A stretch of DNA of 64,000 bases from Amycolatopsis sp. CA-126428 (GTDB lineage: Bacteria; Actinomycetota; Actinomycetes; Mycobacteriales; Pseudonocardiaceae): positions 1 to 64,000 of the forward strand of contig NZ_PPHF01000021.1 in the NCBI RefSeq assembly GCF_002904335.1. Direction: 5' to 3'. The notes beneath the pieces are model-generated. The model searched no databases, was not told the DNA's origin, and saw only the letters and a program-made list of their open reading frames with translations. Position 1 is the first letter of the stretch, and each line of letters opens with the position of its first letter. Position numbers and translations under genes: made by a program. Shown here piece by piece: positions 62,683-64,000 of this stretch.

Positions 62683-63099
62683 GTGACGGCTTCCGGCCAG
62701 GGCACGTTCGGCTGGCTCATCACGGACTTCGTCCGCCGGGTACCCGGTGCCGCGCACGCCGTTCTGGTGTCCGCGGACGGGTTGCTGCTGGCACCGTCGG
62801 AGGGGCTGCCCCAGGAACGTGCCGAGCAGTTGTCGGCGGTGGCGTCCGGGTTGATCAGCCTGACGGCGGGGGCCGCGCGTTGCTTCGAGGCGGGCGGTGT
62901 CAACCAGACCGTGGTGGAGATGGAGCGCGGCTACTTGTTCTTGATGTCCGTTTCGGACGGTTCTTCGCTGGCGGTGCTGGCCGCGCCGACGTGCGACATC
63001 GGCACGGTCGCCTACGAGATGACCCTGCTCGTCGAGCGGGTCGGCCAGCAGATCACCCCCGAGCTGCGCGCCCAGCTCCAGGGCGGCGTGCGTGGGTAG
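62683..63099 (+). CDS. Roadblock/LC7 domain protein, copy 2
   Basis: 138-aa protein, almost all roadblock/LC7 domain ([20 protein letters not shown], then [20 protein letters not shown]). It shares most residues with copy 1 but lacks its 25-residue N-terminal extension. GTG start five bases after GGAGGAG. It is followed by the next open frame after 6 bp, so it starts a second, incomplete roadblock-containing unit. Confidence 0.9.
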   Translation: MTASGQGTFGWLITDFVRRVPGAAHAVLVSADGLLLAPSEGLPQERAEQLSAVASGLISLTAGAARCFEAGGVNQTVVEMERGYLFLMSVSDGSSLAVLAAPTCDIGTVAYEMTLLVERVGQQITPELRAQLQGGVRG

Positions 63100-63105
63100 G
63101 GCGAG

Positions 63106-64000
63106 ATGAGGATTTCGGGATTCGACGATCCGGACTCCAGCGGCTGGGACGCACTGCACCGCGGCACCGAGCGCGAGGGCTTCGATTCGCCCAGCAAGTT
63201 CGACATGTCGACGTTGTCGATGATCATGCCCAAGCGCAAGCCGGCCCGCCCTCAGCCGGACCCCCAGGGCTACACCGACGAGGACACCCGCGAGTGGGGC
63301 TCATCGGCCGACGACGACGAGGATTACGCGGCTCCCGCACCGGACTTCGCGGGCGACGACGAGCCGACCGGCCGCCGGGCCAGGCGCGCACGTTCGCGGG
63401 AGTACACCGCCGACGATGACGTCCGCCCGGAACCCAGGGCCCTCCCCGGCCGCCGCTCGGCCGAGTACACCGGCGGCGGTTACCGGGGTGAGCACTCGCC
63501 GGAGCCCGGCGACGACTACGCCCGCCCGGGACCCTCCGGCGACGAGACCGCCCGCTCGGCGTTCGGCGGCTACCAGGGCCGCCGCCGCCGTTCGCCGGAA
63601 TCCGGCGACGACTACTCCCGTCCGGATCCCGTGGGCTATCAGAGCCCGCACTCGGAGTCCGGCGGCGACTACTACCGTCCGGATCCCGTGGGCTATCAGA
63701 GCCCGCACTCGCCGGAGTTCGGCGACTACTCCCGCCCGGACCCCTTGGGCTACCAGAGCACGCACTCGCCGGAGTTCGGCGACTACTCCCGTCCGGACCC
63801 CTTGGGCTACCAGAGCACGCACTCACCGGTGGTGGACGAGGACGGCTACGACCCCGTCGAGCCGGAGTGGCAGGACGGGGACAGGTCCGAGCCGGAACCC
63901 CCGCCGCTGGAGCCGGCGTGGACCCCGCCGCGGGGTGCCCGCTCGCCCGCTCCGCCGCGGCCGCCGGTCCACCCGGCCGCCCCGCGGCCGCCCGCACCCC
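63106..64000 (+). CDS. Acidic repeat protein, 5' part only (possible DUF742 protein)
   Basis: Open frame of at least 298 codons that runs off the window. It begins MRISGFDDPDSSGWDALHRG and has a short conserved-looking KFDMSTLSMIMPKRKPARPQ, then acidic, Tyr- and Pro-rich sequence with four tandem units of 17-20 residues (RPDPLGYQSTHSPEFGDYS type) and a Pro-rich end. No domain is reached. By order after a roadblock gene, and by likeness to the disordered front of the DUF742 protein at 60912, the missing C-terminus may be DUF742; this is only inference. Confidence 0.75.
   Translation, partial: MRISGFDDPDSSGWDALHRGTEREGFDSPSKFDMSTLSMIMPKRKPARPQPDPQGYTDEDTREWGSSADDDEDYAAPAPDFAGDDEPTGRRARRARSREYTADDDVRPEPRALPGRRSAEYTGGGYRGEHSPEPGDDYARPGPSGDETARSAFGGYQGRRRRSPESGDDYSRPDPVGYQSPHSESGGDYYRPDPVGYQSPHSPEFGDYSRPDPLGYQSTHSPEFGDYSRPDPLGYQSTHSPVVDEDGYDPVEPEWQDGDRSEPEPPPLEPAWTPPRGARSPAPPRPPVHPAAPRPPAP
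63604..63828 (+). repeat. Four in-frame tandem repeats of about 57 bp
   Basis: Units at 63604-63660, 63661-63720, 63721-63777 and 63778-63828 encode GDYSRPDPLGYQSTHSPEF and variants. Units 3 and 4 are nearly identical at the DNA level, so the array is recent and probably variable in number between strains. Confidence 0.85.

Overview
The window is high-GC actinobacterial chromosome. The gene content points to a Pseudonocardiaceae genome, most likely Amycolatopsis: a DasR-type GntR regulator, a conservon (NIT-domain kinase, roadblock, DUF742, GTPase), an XRE/DUF397 pair, GTG/TTG starts and 1-4 bp gene overlaps. The genus call is inference. I see no insertion sequence, prophage, tRNA, rRNA or CRISPR array, so this is core or near-core chromosome with local regulatory and repeat features of interest.

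Layout. 1-7.5 kb: an SGNH hydrolase, a DUF3159 membrane protein, an amino-sugar unit (BadF-type kinase, SIS protein, DasR-like regulator with a DasR-type site between them), a DHA2 MFS exporter and a PLP-dependent threonine-dehydratase-like enzyme. 8.4-17.2 kb: a thiamine cluster (thiE, thiO-thiS-thiG, two thiD copies, thiC) with two TPP riboswitches, interrupted by a MarR regulator, a one-repeat voltage-gated ion channel and a secreted PI-PLC-like enzyme. 17.3-30.5 kb: HtrA-like protease, secreted GH15 glucoamylase, peptide deformylase, DUF3263 and LytR_C proteins, a Cdc48-like AAA ATPase, phosphatidylserine/phosphatidylethanolamine synthesis (pssA-psd), an HTH/MFS operon with a long palindromic operator, and moeA. 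30.5-38.2 kb: two AIM24-like genes, cold-shock protein, Ser/Thr kinase, stand-alone groEL behind two CIRCE elements, small membrane proteins, menC and a DUF72 gene.

38.2-42.2 kb: a non-coding block with a 140-bp inverted repeat and C-rich low-complexity DNA, then a DUF4253 gene preceded by two LexA/SOS-type boxes, and an XPB-like helicase with a probable leaderless start. 42.2-64 kb: an orphan NMT1/THI5-type binding protein divergent from a NIT-domain kinase, cutC, a TPR protein, a sedolisin, an XRE/DUF397 pair, a benzoylformate-decarboxylase-like enzyme, a complete NMT1-type ABC importer, and, divergent from it, a second NIT-domain kinase heading a conservon that carries an additional roadblock gene and runs off the window.

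The most notable patterns are: (i) four copies of a ~44-bp palindromic intergenic element with compensatory stem changes; (ii) twin SOS boxes in front of a DUF4253 gene; (iii) a repeated divergent arrangement of NMT1-type binding protein and NIT-domain kinase; (iv) three DasR-type sites, two of them away from amino-sugar genes; (v) a 21-bp minisatellite between pssA and the AAA ATPase; (vi) a calcium-channel-like selectivity filter in the ion channel.
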